Assembly: GCA_934615635.1 (NCBI GenBank)
Contig: CAKTTT010000037.1
Location: forward strand, 1 to 15,552
DNA length: 15,552 bases
Source: an uncultured Eubacteriales bacterium
GTDB taxonomy: Bacteria; Bacillota; Clostridia; Oscillospirales; Acutalibacteraceae
Direction: 5' to 3'
In this document: piece by piece, positions 1-7,419 of the stretch
Layout: the number at the start of each line of letters is the position of its first letter
Position numbering within the stretch: the stretch's first letter is position 1
Translations under genes and position numbers: made by a program
Notes under the pieces: generated by a model
Database searches by the model: none
What the model saw: only the letters and a program-made list of their open reading frames with translations
What the model was told of the DNA's origin: nothing

Positions 1-51
1 ATACCCTCCTTTTTGATTTCCCGCTTTTACTATACCGGAAATGGAGGGTAT
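1..51. repeat. Interrupted inverted repeat over the leftward promoter
   Basis: ATACCCTCC (1-9) is the exact reverse complement of GGAGGGTAT (43-51). Inside it, ATTTCC (16-21) pairs with GGAAAT (37-42). The outer arms fall in the -35/-10 spacer and on the Shine-Dalgarno of the leftward promoter. The dyad could be an operator. An RNA hairpin is less likely, because one arm lies upstream of the expected transcription start. Confidence 0.45.
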
Positions 52-57
52 TTTCAA
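29..57 (-). promoter_or_regulatory. Leftward sigma-A promoter for a gene outside the window
   Basis: Read on the minus strand, a -35 box TTGAAA (57-52) is followed by exactly 17 bp and then a -10 box TATAGT (34-29). A ribosome binding site AAGGAGG follows at 11-5 on the same strand. A gene transcribed leftward should therefore begin a few bases beyond position 1. The spacing and both boxes match the sigma-A consensus well. The downstream gene itself is not visible. Confidence 0.72.
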
Positions 58-137
58 CTATTATGTTGGGATTTGTCGAGGAAACTCTTGTAAAAGTATC
101 ATGATATCTGGCTGTATAGGGGTTTGGTGAAAGGCGG

Positions 138-176
138 CGAAAAATAGGCCCGGCGGTTCCATAGGAACGGCCGGGC
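138..176 (-). terminator. Rho-independent terminator after the ABC ATPase gene
   Basis: GCCCGGC (148-154) pairs with GCCGGGC (170-176), and GTTCC (156-160) pairs with GGAAC (164-168). There is a single G/G mismatch and an ATA loop. On the minus strand the stem is followed by TATTTTT. It lies 24 bp past the stop of the ATPase gene and ends that transcript. Confidence 0.85.
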
Positions 177-200
177 ATGTCAGGATACCACTTTCCGCGC

Positions 201-890
201 TTATCCCGCCGCGTGCAGGCTGTCCTCCAGTATCCGGCCGTCTTGGATGCGCACCATCCGCCCGGCGGAGGCGGCTATGCCCGGATCGTGGGTGATGAGG
301 ATCACCGTATGCCCTTGGGCGTTGAGGGCTTTGAGAATACCCAAAACTTCTTCGCCCGCCCGGGTATCCAGATTGCCGGTGGGCTCGTCGGCCAGGATCA
401 GCGGGGGATGGGCGGCGATGGCCCGGGCGATGGCCGTGCGCTGCTGCTGCCCGCCGGACATCTGGGCGGGCCGGTGATCCATCCGTTCCTCCAGCCCCAC
501 CTGCCGCAGGCTTTCCATGGCCATATGCCGCCGTTCCTGGCGGCCGATGCCCCGGTAGATCAGCGGCAGCTCCACATTTTCCAGCGCCGTCAGCCCGGGC
601 ACCAGATTGAAGCCCTGAAACACGAAGCCGATGTGCCGGTTGCGGATGAAGGACAGCTCCCGGTCGGATAGGGAGGACACGTCCCGCCCTTCCAGTTTGT
701 ACCGGCCGGAGCTGGGGGTGTCCAGGCAGCCCAGCATGTTCATCAGGGTGGATTTGCCCGAGCCGGAGTGCCCCACGATGGCTAGGAATTCCCCCCGCTC
801 CACCATCAGGGATATCCCGTCCAACGCCCGCACCTCGTTGGCGCCGGGATGATAGATTTTATACAGATTTTCAATTTCTATGCAAGGCAT
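201..890 (-). CDS. ABC transporter ATP-binding protein, MacB/LolD type
   Basis: This is a 229-residue nucleotide-binding subunit that would hydrolyse ATP in the cytoplasm to power a membrane permease. The motifs are in order: Walker A GHSGSGKST (40-48), Q-loop Gln92, signature MSGGQ (144-148), Walker B LILADE (164-169), D-loop NLD (173-175) and switch His201. The length and the ADEPTGNLD stretch are typical of the MacB/LolD/YknY group, which works with FtsX-like permeases to export peptides, antibiotics or lipoproteins. The start at 890 has AAAGGGG about 9 nt upstream. No permease gene adjoins it: a terminator lies directly downstream and a divergent operon upstream, so the partner must be elsewhere. 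The substrate cannot be inferred. The ATPase family is certain, the subfamily likely. Confidence 0.93.
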   Translation of the reverse strand: MPCIEIENLYKIYHPGANEVRALDGISLMVERGEFLAIVGHSGSGKSTLMNMLGCLDTPSSGRYKLEGRDVSSLSDRELSFIRNRHIGFVFQGFNLVPGLTALENVELPLIYRGIGRQERRHMAMESLRQVGLEERMDHRPAQMSGGQQQRTAIARAIAAHPPLILADEPTGNLDTRAGEEVLGILKALNAQGHTVILITHDPGIAASAGRMVRIQDGRILEDSLHAAG

Positions 891-955
891 GGCTGCGGCC
901 CCTTTCGGCTTTTTTCATTTTCCTGCCATTATCCTGTCCCTTTTAAGCGGAAATA

Positions 956-984
956 TTGCAAATATCTTCCGCCGCGGGTATAAT
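956..984 (+). promoter_or_regulatory. Sigma-A promoter of the phosphohexomutase operon
   Basis: TTGCAA (956-961) is followed by a 17-bp spacer and a perfect TATAAT (979-984). The predicted transcript starts near 991, leaving a GC-rich leader of about 125 nt before the first gene at 1118. The spacing and -10 box are consensus; the -35 differs at two positions. Confidence 0.75.
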
Positions 985-1117
985 AATACAATGCGGCGGA
1001 AGAGGGCCGGGCCGCGCCCGGCAGCGTGGGAAAGCCGCTGTGTGGGAAGGATCCGCCCGGCCGGCGTCAGCCTGCGGGGAACGGGTCGATCATGTGTAAT
1101 GGAGAGGATGGAAATAC

Positions 1118-2653
1118 ATGCCGTCAAACATGCTGTCGAACGAATGGAAAAGGCTGAAAAGCGGAACGGATATCCGGGGGGTGGCGCTGCCGGAGGGAGG
1201 ACGGACGGTGGATTTGACCGATGAGACGGTGGAACGGATCGCCGCCGCCTTCGCCCGCTGGCTATCCGATAAGGCCGGCAAGCCGGCTGCGGAGCTGACC
1301 GTTTCCGTAGGCAGGGACAGCCGTCTTTCCGGCCCCCGCATCCGGGAAGCGGTGATCCGTGCGCTCACCGCCAGGGGCGTCCGGGCGATGGACTGCGGTC
1401 TCGCCTCCACTCCCGCCATGTTTATGACCACGGTGGACGGCGGCTGCGACGGCGCGATTCAGATCACCGCCAGCCACCATCCTTTCGACCGCAACGGCCT
1501 GAAATTTTTCACCCCCGCCGGGGGACTGGACGGCGGCGATATCGAGGCGCTGCTGCTCTTCGCCCAGGATGGGGACGGCCTGCCCGCCGCCGAGGGAAGG
1601 GCGGAGGCATTTCCCTATATGGACCGCTACGCCGCCCGTTTGCGCGACATGATCGCGCGGGGGCTGGGGGAAAGGGAGGAGGATCGGCCGCTGTCCGGGT
1701 TCCGCATTGTGGTGGATGCGGGCAACGGCGCCGGGGGCTTTTACGCCGCTCAGGTGCTGGAGCCCTTGGGCGCGGACATCGGCGGCAGCCAGTTCTTGGA
1801 GCCGGACGGCCGCTTCCCCAACCATATTCCCAATCCGGAAAACGAGGAGGCCATGGCCTCCGTCTGCGCCGCCACCGTAAAAGCAGGGGCGGACATGGGC
1901 ATTATCTTCGACACCGATGTGGACCGGGCGGGCTGTGTGGACGCCGCCGGGCGGGAGATCAACCGCAACCGGCTCATCGCGCTGGCCGCCGCCATTGTGC
2001 TGGAGGAGAATCCCGGCGGCACCATTGTCACCGATTCCATCACCTCCAGCGGCCTGCACCGTTTCATCGAGGAGCTGGGAGGGGTGCACTGCCGGTTCAG
2101 GCGGGGCTACAAAAACGTGATCAACGAGGCACTGCGGTTGAATGCCGCCGGCGTCAACGCGCCGCTGGCCATCGAAACCTCCGGCCACGCCGCCCTGCGG
2201 GAGAACTATTTTCTGGACGACGGGGCATATCTGGCGACAAAGCTCCTGATCCGGGCGGCCCGGATGCGCCGGGAGGGAGGCCGCCTGGAGCATCTCATCG
2301 ATCGGCTGGCGGAGCCGGCGGAAAGCGTGGAGGTTCGCTTTCCCATAGCGGAAGCGGATTTCCGTGCCTATGGCCAGCGGGTGCTGGAGGATCTCACCGC
2401 CCTGTGCGGGGAGCGGGAGGACTGGCGGCTGGCCCCCGACAGCCGGGAGGGCGTGCGCATCTCCCTGAACCGGGGCGGCGGCGAGGGCTGGTTCCTGCTG
2501 CGCCTCAGCGTCCACGATCCGGTTATGCCGCTGAACATCGAAAGCGATGCCCCGGGGGGCTGCCGCCTCATCGCGCAGGAGCTGGCTCCCTTCCTCCATG
2601 GCTATGACGGTCTGGATTGCGGCGCGTTCGACAGCTATCTGGCGCAGGCCTGA
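1118..2653 (+). CDS. Phosphohexomutase (phosphomannomutase/phosphoglucomutase family)
   Basis: This 511-residue alpha-D-phosphohexomutase interconverts hexose 1- and 6-phosphates through a phosphoserine, supplying sugar phosphates for envelope polysaccharide. The active-site loop ITASHHP carries the phosphoserine at about Ser119. The metal loop DTDVDR holds Asp265, 267 and 269, and the sugar-binding loop ETSGH is at 353-357. The C-terminal domain reads DPVMPLNIES rather than the usual R-x-SGTEP phosphate loop. That makes this a clostridial-type variant whose exact sugar preference cannot be told from sequence. GGAGAGG (1101-1107) precedes the ATG by 10 nt. It is the first gene of an operon, with only about 20-30 nt before prmA. 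An alternative identity is phosphoglucosamine mutase, but the length and loop differ from GlmM. Confidence 0.9.
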   Translation: MPSNMLSNEWKRLKSGTDIRGVALPEGGRTVDLTDETVERIAAAFARWLSDKAGKPAAELTVSVGRDSRLSGPRIREAVIRALTARGVRAMDCGLASTPAMFMTTVDGGCDGAIQITASHHPFDRNGLKFFTPAGGLDGGDIEALLLFAQDGDGLPAAEGRAEAFPYMDRYAARLRDMIARGLGEREEDRPLSGFRIVVDAGNGAGGFYAAQVLEPLGADIGGSQFLEPDGRFPNHIPNPENEEAMASVCAATVKAGADMGIIFDTDVDRAGCVDAAGREINRNRLIALAAAIVLEENPGGTIVTDSITSSGLHRFIEELGGVHCRFRRGYKNVINEALRLNAAGVNAPLAIETSGHAALRENYFLDDGAYLATKLLIRAARMRREGGRLEHLIDRLAEPAESVEVRFPIAEADFRAYGQRVLEDLTALCGEREDWRLAPDSREGVRISLNRGGGEGWFLLRLSVHDPVMPLNIESDAPGGCRLIAQELAPFLHGYDGLDCGAFDSYLAQA

Positions 2654-2680
2654 TAAAGGGATTTTGATAAGGAAATGGGG

Positions 2681-3625
2681 ATGGATGGAATGGATTGGAC
2701 CGAGCTGCGGCTCACCGTGTCCGCCGGGGATACCGACCGGGCGGCGGATATCGCCAACATGGCGGTGCCCTATGGGCTGTATATCGAGGATTACAGCGAT
2801 CTGGAGCAGGGAGCCAGGGAGATCGCCCACATCGACCTGATTGACGAGGAGCTGCTGGCCAGGGACAGGACCCGATCGGTGATCCATCTGTATATCAGCC
2901 CGGAGGAGAGCCCCGCCGAGGCGGCGTCCTATCTACGGGAGCGGCTGACGGCGGCGGGCATCGGCTTTGAGCTGGCCGCCGAGGAGGTCAACGAGGAGGA
3001 TTGGGCCAACAACTGGAAGGCCTACTTCAAGCCTCTGCCGGTGGGGCAGCGGCTGCTGATCCGCCCCACCTGGGAAAGGGTGGAGGACGCGGGAGGGAGG
3101 CAGGTGCTGTCCATCGATCCGGGTATGGCGTTCGGCACCGGCGGCCACGACACCACCCGGCTGGTGCTGGAGACGCTGGAGCGTTACGTCACGCCGGACA
3201 CCGATCTGCTGGACGTGGGCTGCGGCAGCGGGATCCTTTCCATTGCAGCGCTGCTGCTGGGGGCCCGCTCCGCCGTGGGGGTGGATATCGATCCCCTGGC
3301 GGTGAAGACCGCGGAGGAGAACGGCCGGATCAACGGCATTGCGCCGCCTCGCTTCACCGTGCGGCAGGGGGATCTGGCGAAAAGGGTGAGCGGCCGGTAT
3401 GGCGTGGTGGCCGCCAACATCGTGGCGGACGCCATTATCGCCCTCTCTCCCGCCGTTCCCCGGTTTCTGGAGCCGGAGGGCGTGTACATCGTGTCCGGGA
3501 TCATCGACACCCGGGAAGCGGAGGTGTCCGCCGCCCTGACTGCCTGCGGCTTCGCCGTGATCGAGCGCCGGGAACACGGCGGGTGGCTTTGCCTGTGCTG
3601 CCGGCTGCAGCGGGCGGCGGATTAG
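2681..3625 (+). CDS. prmA: Ribosomal protein L11 methyltransferase
   Basis: PrmA trimethylates lysines and the N-terminus of ribosomal protein L11 using S-adenosylmethionine. The N-terminal alpha/beta domain that binds L11 ends near the conserved NWKAYFKP (about residues 111-118). It is followed by the family signature IDPGMAFGTGGHDTTR, the SAM-binding loop DVGCGSG, the acidic VDIDP loop and ANIVAD in place of NPP-type motifs. The length of about 314 residues is normal. ATG 2681 is preferred because AAGGA (2669-2673) sits 7 nt upstream. ATG 2675 is too close to that site, and ATG 2690, which starts MDWTE as in many homologues, is also possible. It lies in the operon between the phosphohexomutase and the radical SAM gene. 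In many Bacillota prmA is next to rsmE; here the two are 2.6 kb apart. Confidence 0.95.
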   Translation: MDGMDWTELRLTVSAGDTDRAADIANMAVPYGLYIEDYSDLEQGAREIAHIDLIDEELLARDRTRSVIHLYISPEESPAEAASYLRERLTAAGIGFELAAEEVNEEDWANNWKAYFKPLPVGQRLLIRPTWERVEDAGGRQVLSIDPGMAFGTGGHDTTRLVLETLERYVTPDTDLLDVGCGSGILSIAALLLGARSAVGVDIDPLAVKTAEENGRINGIAPPRFTVRQGDLAKRVSGRYGVVAANIVADAIIALSPAVPRFLEPEGVYIVSGIIDTREAEVSAALTACGFAVIERREHGGWLCLCCRLQRAAD

Positions 3626-3663
3626 GAGGGGCCGGCAGCCGCCGTTGGGGGAGGGAGCGGGTC

Positions 3664-5010
3664 ATGAAGGTTTTGCTGGTGCGGCCTTTGCTGCTGAATA
3701 TGCTCGCCATCACCGGCGCCATCGACTGTGAGCCGCTGGAGCTGGAGTATCTTTACACCGCCTGCCGGGAGATGGGGGTGGAGGCGGTCCTTTACGACGG
3801 GATCACCGAAACGCGGCCCTTTTCCGCGGTGCTGGAGCGGGAGCGGCCGGAGGTGGTGGCCATCACCGGAACCATCACCCAGGAAAACCGGATGCGCCGC
3901 TACGCCGCCCTGGCCCGCCGGATTCTGCCCGGCTGCCGGGTGGTGCTGGGCGGCGTTCACGCCCAGCTCAACTACCGCCGCCTGTATTTCCCGGAGGTGG
4001 ATTTCGTTCAGCGGGGAGAATCCATGGAGGAATGGCAGGCGCTGCTGCGGCTGATCCGGGAGGGCGGCGATCCGGCCGCGATCGGCAGCCTTTGCTGGCG
4101 GGAGGGGGGGATCTTTCGGGAAAATCCCTACCAGCCCGGCGATATCACGCGGCTGCCCATCCCCCTGCGTCCTGCCCTGGAGGCGCATCCGGAGGCTTTC
4201 CGCTATCTGGATTACTCCCGGGTGGCCACTATGAAAACCGCCGTGTCCTGCCCCTTTTCCTGCAACTTCTGCTATGGCACCCATCTCCACGGCGGCCGGT
4301 ATCAGGCCCGCCCGGCGGCGCTGGTGGCGGAGGAGTTGGCCGGTTTGCCGGCGCAAACCGTCTTCTTTGTGGATTCTGATTTCCTGGTGGACGACAAGAG
4401 GGCGTGGGAGCTGGTCGGGCTGCTGCGGCAAAGGGATATCCGCAAAACCTATATTTGTTATGCCCGGGCGGATTTCATCGTCCGGCAGCCCGTTTTGACC
4501 GCCGCTCTGGCGGAGGTGGGCTTCCGCTGCTTTCTGGTGGGGCTAGAAAGCCTTTCCGGCGAACGGCTGGCGGCTTATGAGAAGGGCGTCACGACGGATG
4601 TGAACGAGGACTGCCTGCGGGTGCTGCGGGATTGCGGCGCGGATTGCGTGGCGTTGATGATGGCGGATCCCGCCTTCACCCGGGAGGATTTCCGGCGGCT
4701 TTACGCCTGGGCCAGGGACAGAGGGCTGAAATATGTATCGGTGCAGGTGTACACCCCCATTCCTCCCACGCCGCTATATGTGGAAAAGGAAGCGGAACTG
4801 CTAGACCGCCGCCCTGAAAAATGGGATCTGGCTCATCTGCTGCTCAAGCCGGCGCATATGACCCGGGTGGGCTTCACCCTGCGCCATCGGCTGCTGATGG
4901 CGCGGCTGTATCTTTTGGGCTGGCGGCGCGGCGCTTACCGTTTCGTCACGCCCCGGTTTGTGGCCGGCCGGATCGCCGCCTGGTGGAAACGGCGGCGAAC
5001 GCTGCGCTGA
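3664..5010 (+). CDS. B12-binding-type radical SAM protein
   Basis: This is a 448-residue protein with a Rossmann-like N-terminal domain (about 1-135) of the cobalamin-binding kind, followed by a radical SAM barrel. Its CxxxCxxC cluster motif is CPFSCNFC (Cys196, Cys200, Cys203). The N-terminal domain lacks the DxHxxG histidine, as is common in BchE-like enzymes, so cobalamin binding is inferred and not shown. Such enzymes use a 4Fe-4S cluster and SAM for radical methylation or related chemistry; the substrate is unknown. It is not a MiaB/RimO methylthiotransferase, since no N-terminal MTTase domain or TRAM domain is visible. The C-terminus is basic and ends KRRRTLR. ATG 3664 follows GGGAGG, although the frame stays open much further upstream through prmA. 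It sits between prmA and tcdA with gaps of about 38 nt, so it is co-transcribed. Confidence 0.9.
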   Translation: MKVLLVRPLLLNMLAITGAIDCEPLELEYLYTACREMGVEAVLYDGITETRPFSAVLERERPEVVAITGTITQENRMRRYAALARRILPGCRVVLGGVHAQLNYRRLYFPEVDFVQRGESMEEWQALLRLIREGGDPAAIGSLCWREGGIFRENPYQPGDITRLPIPLRPALEAHPEAFRYLDYSRVATMKTAVSCPFSCNFCYGTHLHGGRYQARPAALVAEELAGLPAQTVFFVDSDFLVDDKRAWELVGLLRQRDIRKTYICYARADFIVRQPVLTAALAEVGFRCFLVGLESLSGERLAAYEKGVTTDVNEDCLRVLRDCGADCVALMMADPAFTREDFRRLYAWARDRGLKYVSVQVYTPIPPTPLYVEKEAELLDRRPEKWDLAHLLLKPAHMTRVGFTLRHRLLMARLYLLGWRRGAYRFVTPRFVAGRIAAWWKRRRTLR

Positions 5011-5047
5011 GACATATCATGCGGCGGGAGAAAGGAGAAACAGGCTT

Positions 5048-5779
5048 ATGACGGATTGGCGGGATCGCACCGCGCTCCTGTTGGGCAGGGGGGTGGTGGA
5101 TCGGCTGGCGGAGGCTTCGGTGGCGGTGTTCGGCCTCGGCGGGGTGGGCTCCTTTGCGGCGGAGGCTCTGGCCCGGGCGGGGATCGGTCGCTTGGTGCTG
5201 GTGGATGGAGACGTGGTGGACGTCACCAATCTCAACCGCCAGTTGGTGGCCCTCCGCTCCACTGTGGGACAACCCAAAGCGGAGGCGATGGCCCGGCGGA
5301 TAGGGGACATCAATCCGGATTGCCGGGTGGAGGCCCATAGCTTGTTTTATCTGCCTCCCGCCGGGGAGGATCCGGGTTGCGGGAGGGGTCTTATCGACGG
5401 CTGCGATTTTGTGGCCGATGCCATCGACAGCGTTACCTCCAAGCTGGGCCTGGCGGAGGAGTGCCGGGACAAGGGGATCCCCCTCATCAGCGCCATGGGC
5501 TGCGGCAATAAGCTGGATCCCACCCGTTTTCTGGTGGCGGATATCCAGGAAACCAAGGTGTGCCCCCTCTGCCGGGTGATGCGCCGGGAGCTGAAAAAAC
5601 GGGGGATCGGGTCCCTGACGGTGGTGTATTCCGAGGAGCCGCCCCGTGGGCCGCTGGAGGAACTGGCGACGCCCGCTCCAGGCCGCCGGGCGGTACCCGG
5701 CAGCATTTCCTTCGTCCCTTCCGCCGCCGGCCTGATCCTAGCGGGGGAGATCATACGCCGTCTTGGCGGCGTGGATTGA
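5048..5779 (+). CDS. tcdA: tRNA threonylcarbamoyladenosine dehydratase (TcdA/ThiF-like)
   Basis: This 243-residue E1-like enzyme of the HesA/MoeB/ThiF family is expected to activate t6A37 with ATP to form cyclic t6A in tRNAs that read ANN codons. The nucleotide loop GLGGVGS is at 29-35, DGDVVDVTNLNRQ is at 53-65, and ADAIDSV at 123-129 marks the catalytic region. CPLCRVMRRELKKRGI (172-187) is diagnostic of the TcdA/YgdL branch; the second cysteine is commonly Ala in relatives. Start 5048 is chosen because AAAGGAG (5031-5037) precedes it and the protein then begins at the usual place; the frame is open 90 nt further up inside the previous gene. It is the last gene of the tight operon. Confidence 0.9.
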   Translation: MTDWRDRTALLLGRGVVDRLAEASVAVFGLGGVGSFAAEALARAGIGRLVLVDGDVVDVTNLNRQLVALRSTVGQPKAEAMARRIGDINPDCRVEAHSLFYLPPAGEDPGCGRGLIDGCDFVADAIDSVTSKLGLAEECRDKGIPLISAMGCGNKLDPTRFLVADIQETKVCPLCRVMRRELKKRGIGSLTVVYSEEPPRGPLEELATPAPGRRAVPGSISFVPSAAGLILAGEIIRRLGGVD

Positions 5780-6240
5780 AACCGGCTCTATCTTTATGGG
5801 ACGATAACGCCCGCTTCCCCCGCTTTCGATGGGGAGGAGAGGGCCCGGCGTGATAACATGCCGATCGCAGCGGGTTCCGGGGCACGCGGATGGGGGAGGA
5901 AACGCGACGGAGCCTTTGATCGGTCTTATCGGACGCAGCAGAGGCGTGCGGTTCGCGCCGGATCGGGAATGAAACGGTTCCCCCGGCTTAAGCGTTCGCC
6001 CAAGATAAGAGGAGATGGTCCCCGCCGTCCGGTGGCAAGCGCCATCCGGTTCGGCCCGTTCCGACCGCCCCTGCCTTCAGGGAAAATAAAAATCCAAGGA
6101 AGGCAATATGGTTTCCCTCTCGCTATGGCAACAGGGTTGCCGGGAGGAAAGCAGATTTTGGCCTCGGCGGAGCGATGACCTGGTAAAGAGGGATCCACGG
6201 AAAGCGATTCCCTGTTCGAGCTATAAAAGGAGGTTGCCCG
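5780..6240 (+). other. 460-bp gap between tcdA and rsmE, no convincing gene
   Basis: No open frame here has both a ribosome binding site and a recognisable product. The longest plus-strand frame (5858-6178) has no Shine-Dalgarno and an Arg/Pro-biased product. Foldable elements are visible: GGCAAC (6127-6132) pairs with GTTGCC (6136-6141), enclosed by TTTCC (6112-6116) with GGAAA (6146-6150), shortly before rsmE. No T-box, SAM or other riboswitch consensus was recognised. It may be a long structured leader for rsmE or plain spacer. Confidence 0.4.
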
Positions 6241-6963
6241 ATGCCCCGCTTTTTTCACGAAGTACCCTCCGGAGATTCTCTGATAATCAATGGGCCCGAT
6301 GCCCAGCACATTCGCCGGGCGCTGCGGATGCAGCCGGGGGAGCACCTGACCGTCTGCGACGGGCAGGGGACCGATTATGCCTGCCAAATCACCGCTTTTG
6401 AAGGGGAGGGGGTCCGGCTCTCCGTTCTTTCCCAGGCCCCGAGCTGCACGGAGCCCTCCCTGGCCGTCACCCTGTATCAGGGGTTACCCAAAGGGGACAA
6501 GATGGACTGGATCCTGCAAAAAGCGGTGGAATTGGGGGTGACGGCGGTGGTGCCCCTGGCTACCTCCCGCAGCGTCGTCCGGCTGGACGGCAAGGAGGAG
6601 AAAAAACGGGAGCGGTGGCAGCGCATAGCCGCCGAAGCCGCGGGGCAATGCGGACGGGGAATCGTTCCCCGGGTGGAATCGCCCCTCTCCTTCGCCCAGG
6701 CGCTGCCTTTGCTGCGGAAGGATAAGACCATCTGTTTCTATGAGGGAGGCGGCCAGCCCCTTTCGCGGCTGGTGGACGCCGGAGAAGCCCGCCTTTCCAT
6801 CGTCATCGGCCCCGAGGGGGGCTTTGCCGAGGAGGAGATCGCCGCCCTCCGGTCGGCGGGCGCCGCTGTCGCCACCCTGGGACCTCGGATCCTCCGCTGT
6901 GAAACGGCGCCGCTGGCCGCCCTGACCCTGCTTATGCATCTGACGGGAAATCTGGACGCATAG
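6241..6963 (+). CDS. rsmE: 16S rRNA m3U1498 methyltransferase
   Basis: RsmE methylates N3 of U1498 in 16S rRNA within the assembled 30S subunit, using SAM. This 240-residue protein has an N-terminal PUA-like domain (about 1-70, PRFF and DAQHIRRALRM) and a C-terminal SPOUT knotted domain. The domain shows LPKGDKMDWILQKAVELGV, the SAM-binding IGPEGGF, and LGPRILRCETAPLAAL at the knot. The length is standard. AAAGGAGG (6225-6232) sits 8 nt before the ATG, an ideal site. The gene is separated from the upstream operon by 460 bp. No convincing vegetative promoter was found in that gap, so it may be expressed by read-through. Confidence 0.95.
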   Translation: MPRFFHEVPSGDSLIINGPDAQHIRRALRMQPGEHLTVCDGQGTDYACQITAFEGEGVRLSVLSQAPSCTEPSLAVTLYQGLPKGDKMDWILQKAVELGVTAVVPLATSRSVVRLDGKEEKKRERWQRIAAEAAGQCGRGIVPRVESPLSFAQALPLLRKDKTICFYEGGGQPLSRLVDAGEARLSIVIGPEGGFAEEEIAALRSAGAAVATLGPRILRCETAPLAALTLLMHLTGNLDA

Positions 6964-7017
6964 CAGGGGGCTTCTGTCAGAACGCCGTCCTTCCCCGTCA
7001 TAAAGCCTCCATAAAGC

Positions 7018-7063
7018 AAAAAATCCCCGGATAAGCGGATTCCCCTTCCGCCTATGCGGGGAT
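7018..7063 (-). terminator. Rho-independent terminator, strongest leftward
   Basis: ATCCCCG (7023-7029) pairs with CGGGGAT (7057-7063), and GCGGA (7035-7039) pairs with TCCGC (7047-7051). On the minus strand the stem runs into ATTTTTT, a strong U-tract. In the plus direction only ACGTTTATT follows, so it would end rsmE weakly. Leftward it terminates the small minus-strand gene that stops at 7255. Confidence 0.75.
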
Positions 7064-7254
7064 ACGTTTATTGTGGAGCGGGAGAGGCCCGCCGGCCGGC
7101 GTATGGACGGGGGCCGTATGAAAAGAAAAGTGTTTTTTGATGGAGAGGAACGCCGGGAGAGGATGACCGAAAAGTGAAAATCAGCGCGCAACGCCTCCTG
7201 GAAAAGGGGCGGGACACGGCGGTTTCCATGACTCCGGGAGAAAGGCGGCGGGCG

Positions 7255-7419
7255 CTACTTCGCCCCCTCGCACAGGTTTTTCTGCGCGGCGATGGTGGCC
7301 AGGGTATCGCCCAGTTGTGTGAATACAGCGCCCAAAGCCGCTATTTCGTCCGCACTTTTTCCTTCCGCCAAAGCGGCGGCGGCCGCGGTTATCGCCGCAA
7401 TGAGTTGATGGGGATGGAT
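7255..7419 (-). CDS. Small DUF6774-like protein with apparent ATC start
   Basis: This 54-residue acidic/hydrophobic protein contains the stretch AVFTQLGDTLATIAAQ (31-46), which I recognise from memory as the DUF6774 family of short clostridial proteins of unknown function. The codons are GC-rich at third positions, as in neighbouring genes. A near-perfect Shine-Dalgarno, GGAGGTGAT, ends 4 nt upstream of ATC (7419-7417), where relatives would carry ATG followed by His/Asn-Pro. No ATG, TTG or well-placed GTG is in frame. The in-frame GTG (7428-7426) lies inside the Shine-Dalgarno itself, and ATT (7425-7423) is too close to it. Either a rare ATC start is used, or the start was lost by one base change or a sequencing error. 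A terminator follows about 190 bp downstream. Function unknown; the family is likely but unverified. Confidence 0.62.
   Translation of the reverse strand: MHPHQLIAAITAAAAALAEGKSADEIAALGAVFTQLGDTLATIAAQKNLCEGAK

Noticed and set aside
1262..2887. Very long minus-strand frame (541 codons) across the phosphohexomutase and prmA genes
   Set aside because: Antisense shadow of GC-rich coding DNA; product is His/Pro/Gly-rich without motifs, while both plus-strand genes have diagnostic motifs.
5858..6178. Possible plus-strand gene in the tcdA-rsmE gap
   Set aside because: No ribosome binding site at the start, biased composition and no recognisable domain.
7118..7177. 19-codon plus-strand frame starting MKRKVFFDG
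   Set aside because: Too short, weak ribosome binding site, nothing recognisable; chance occurrence is likely.
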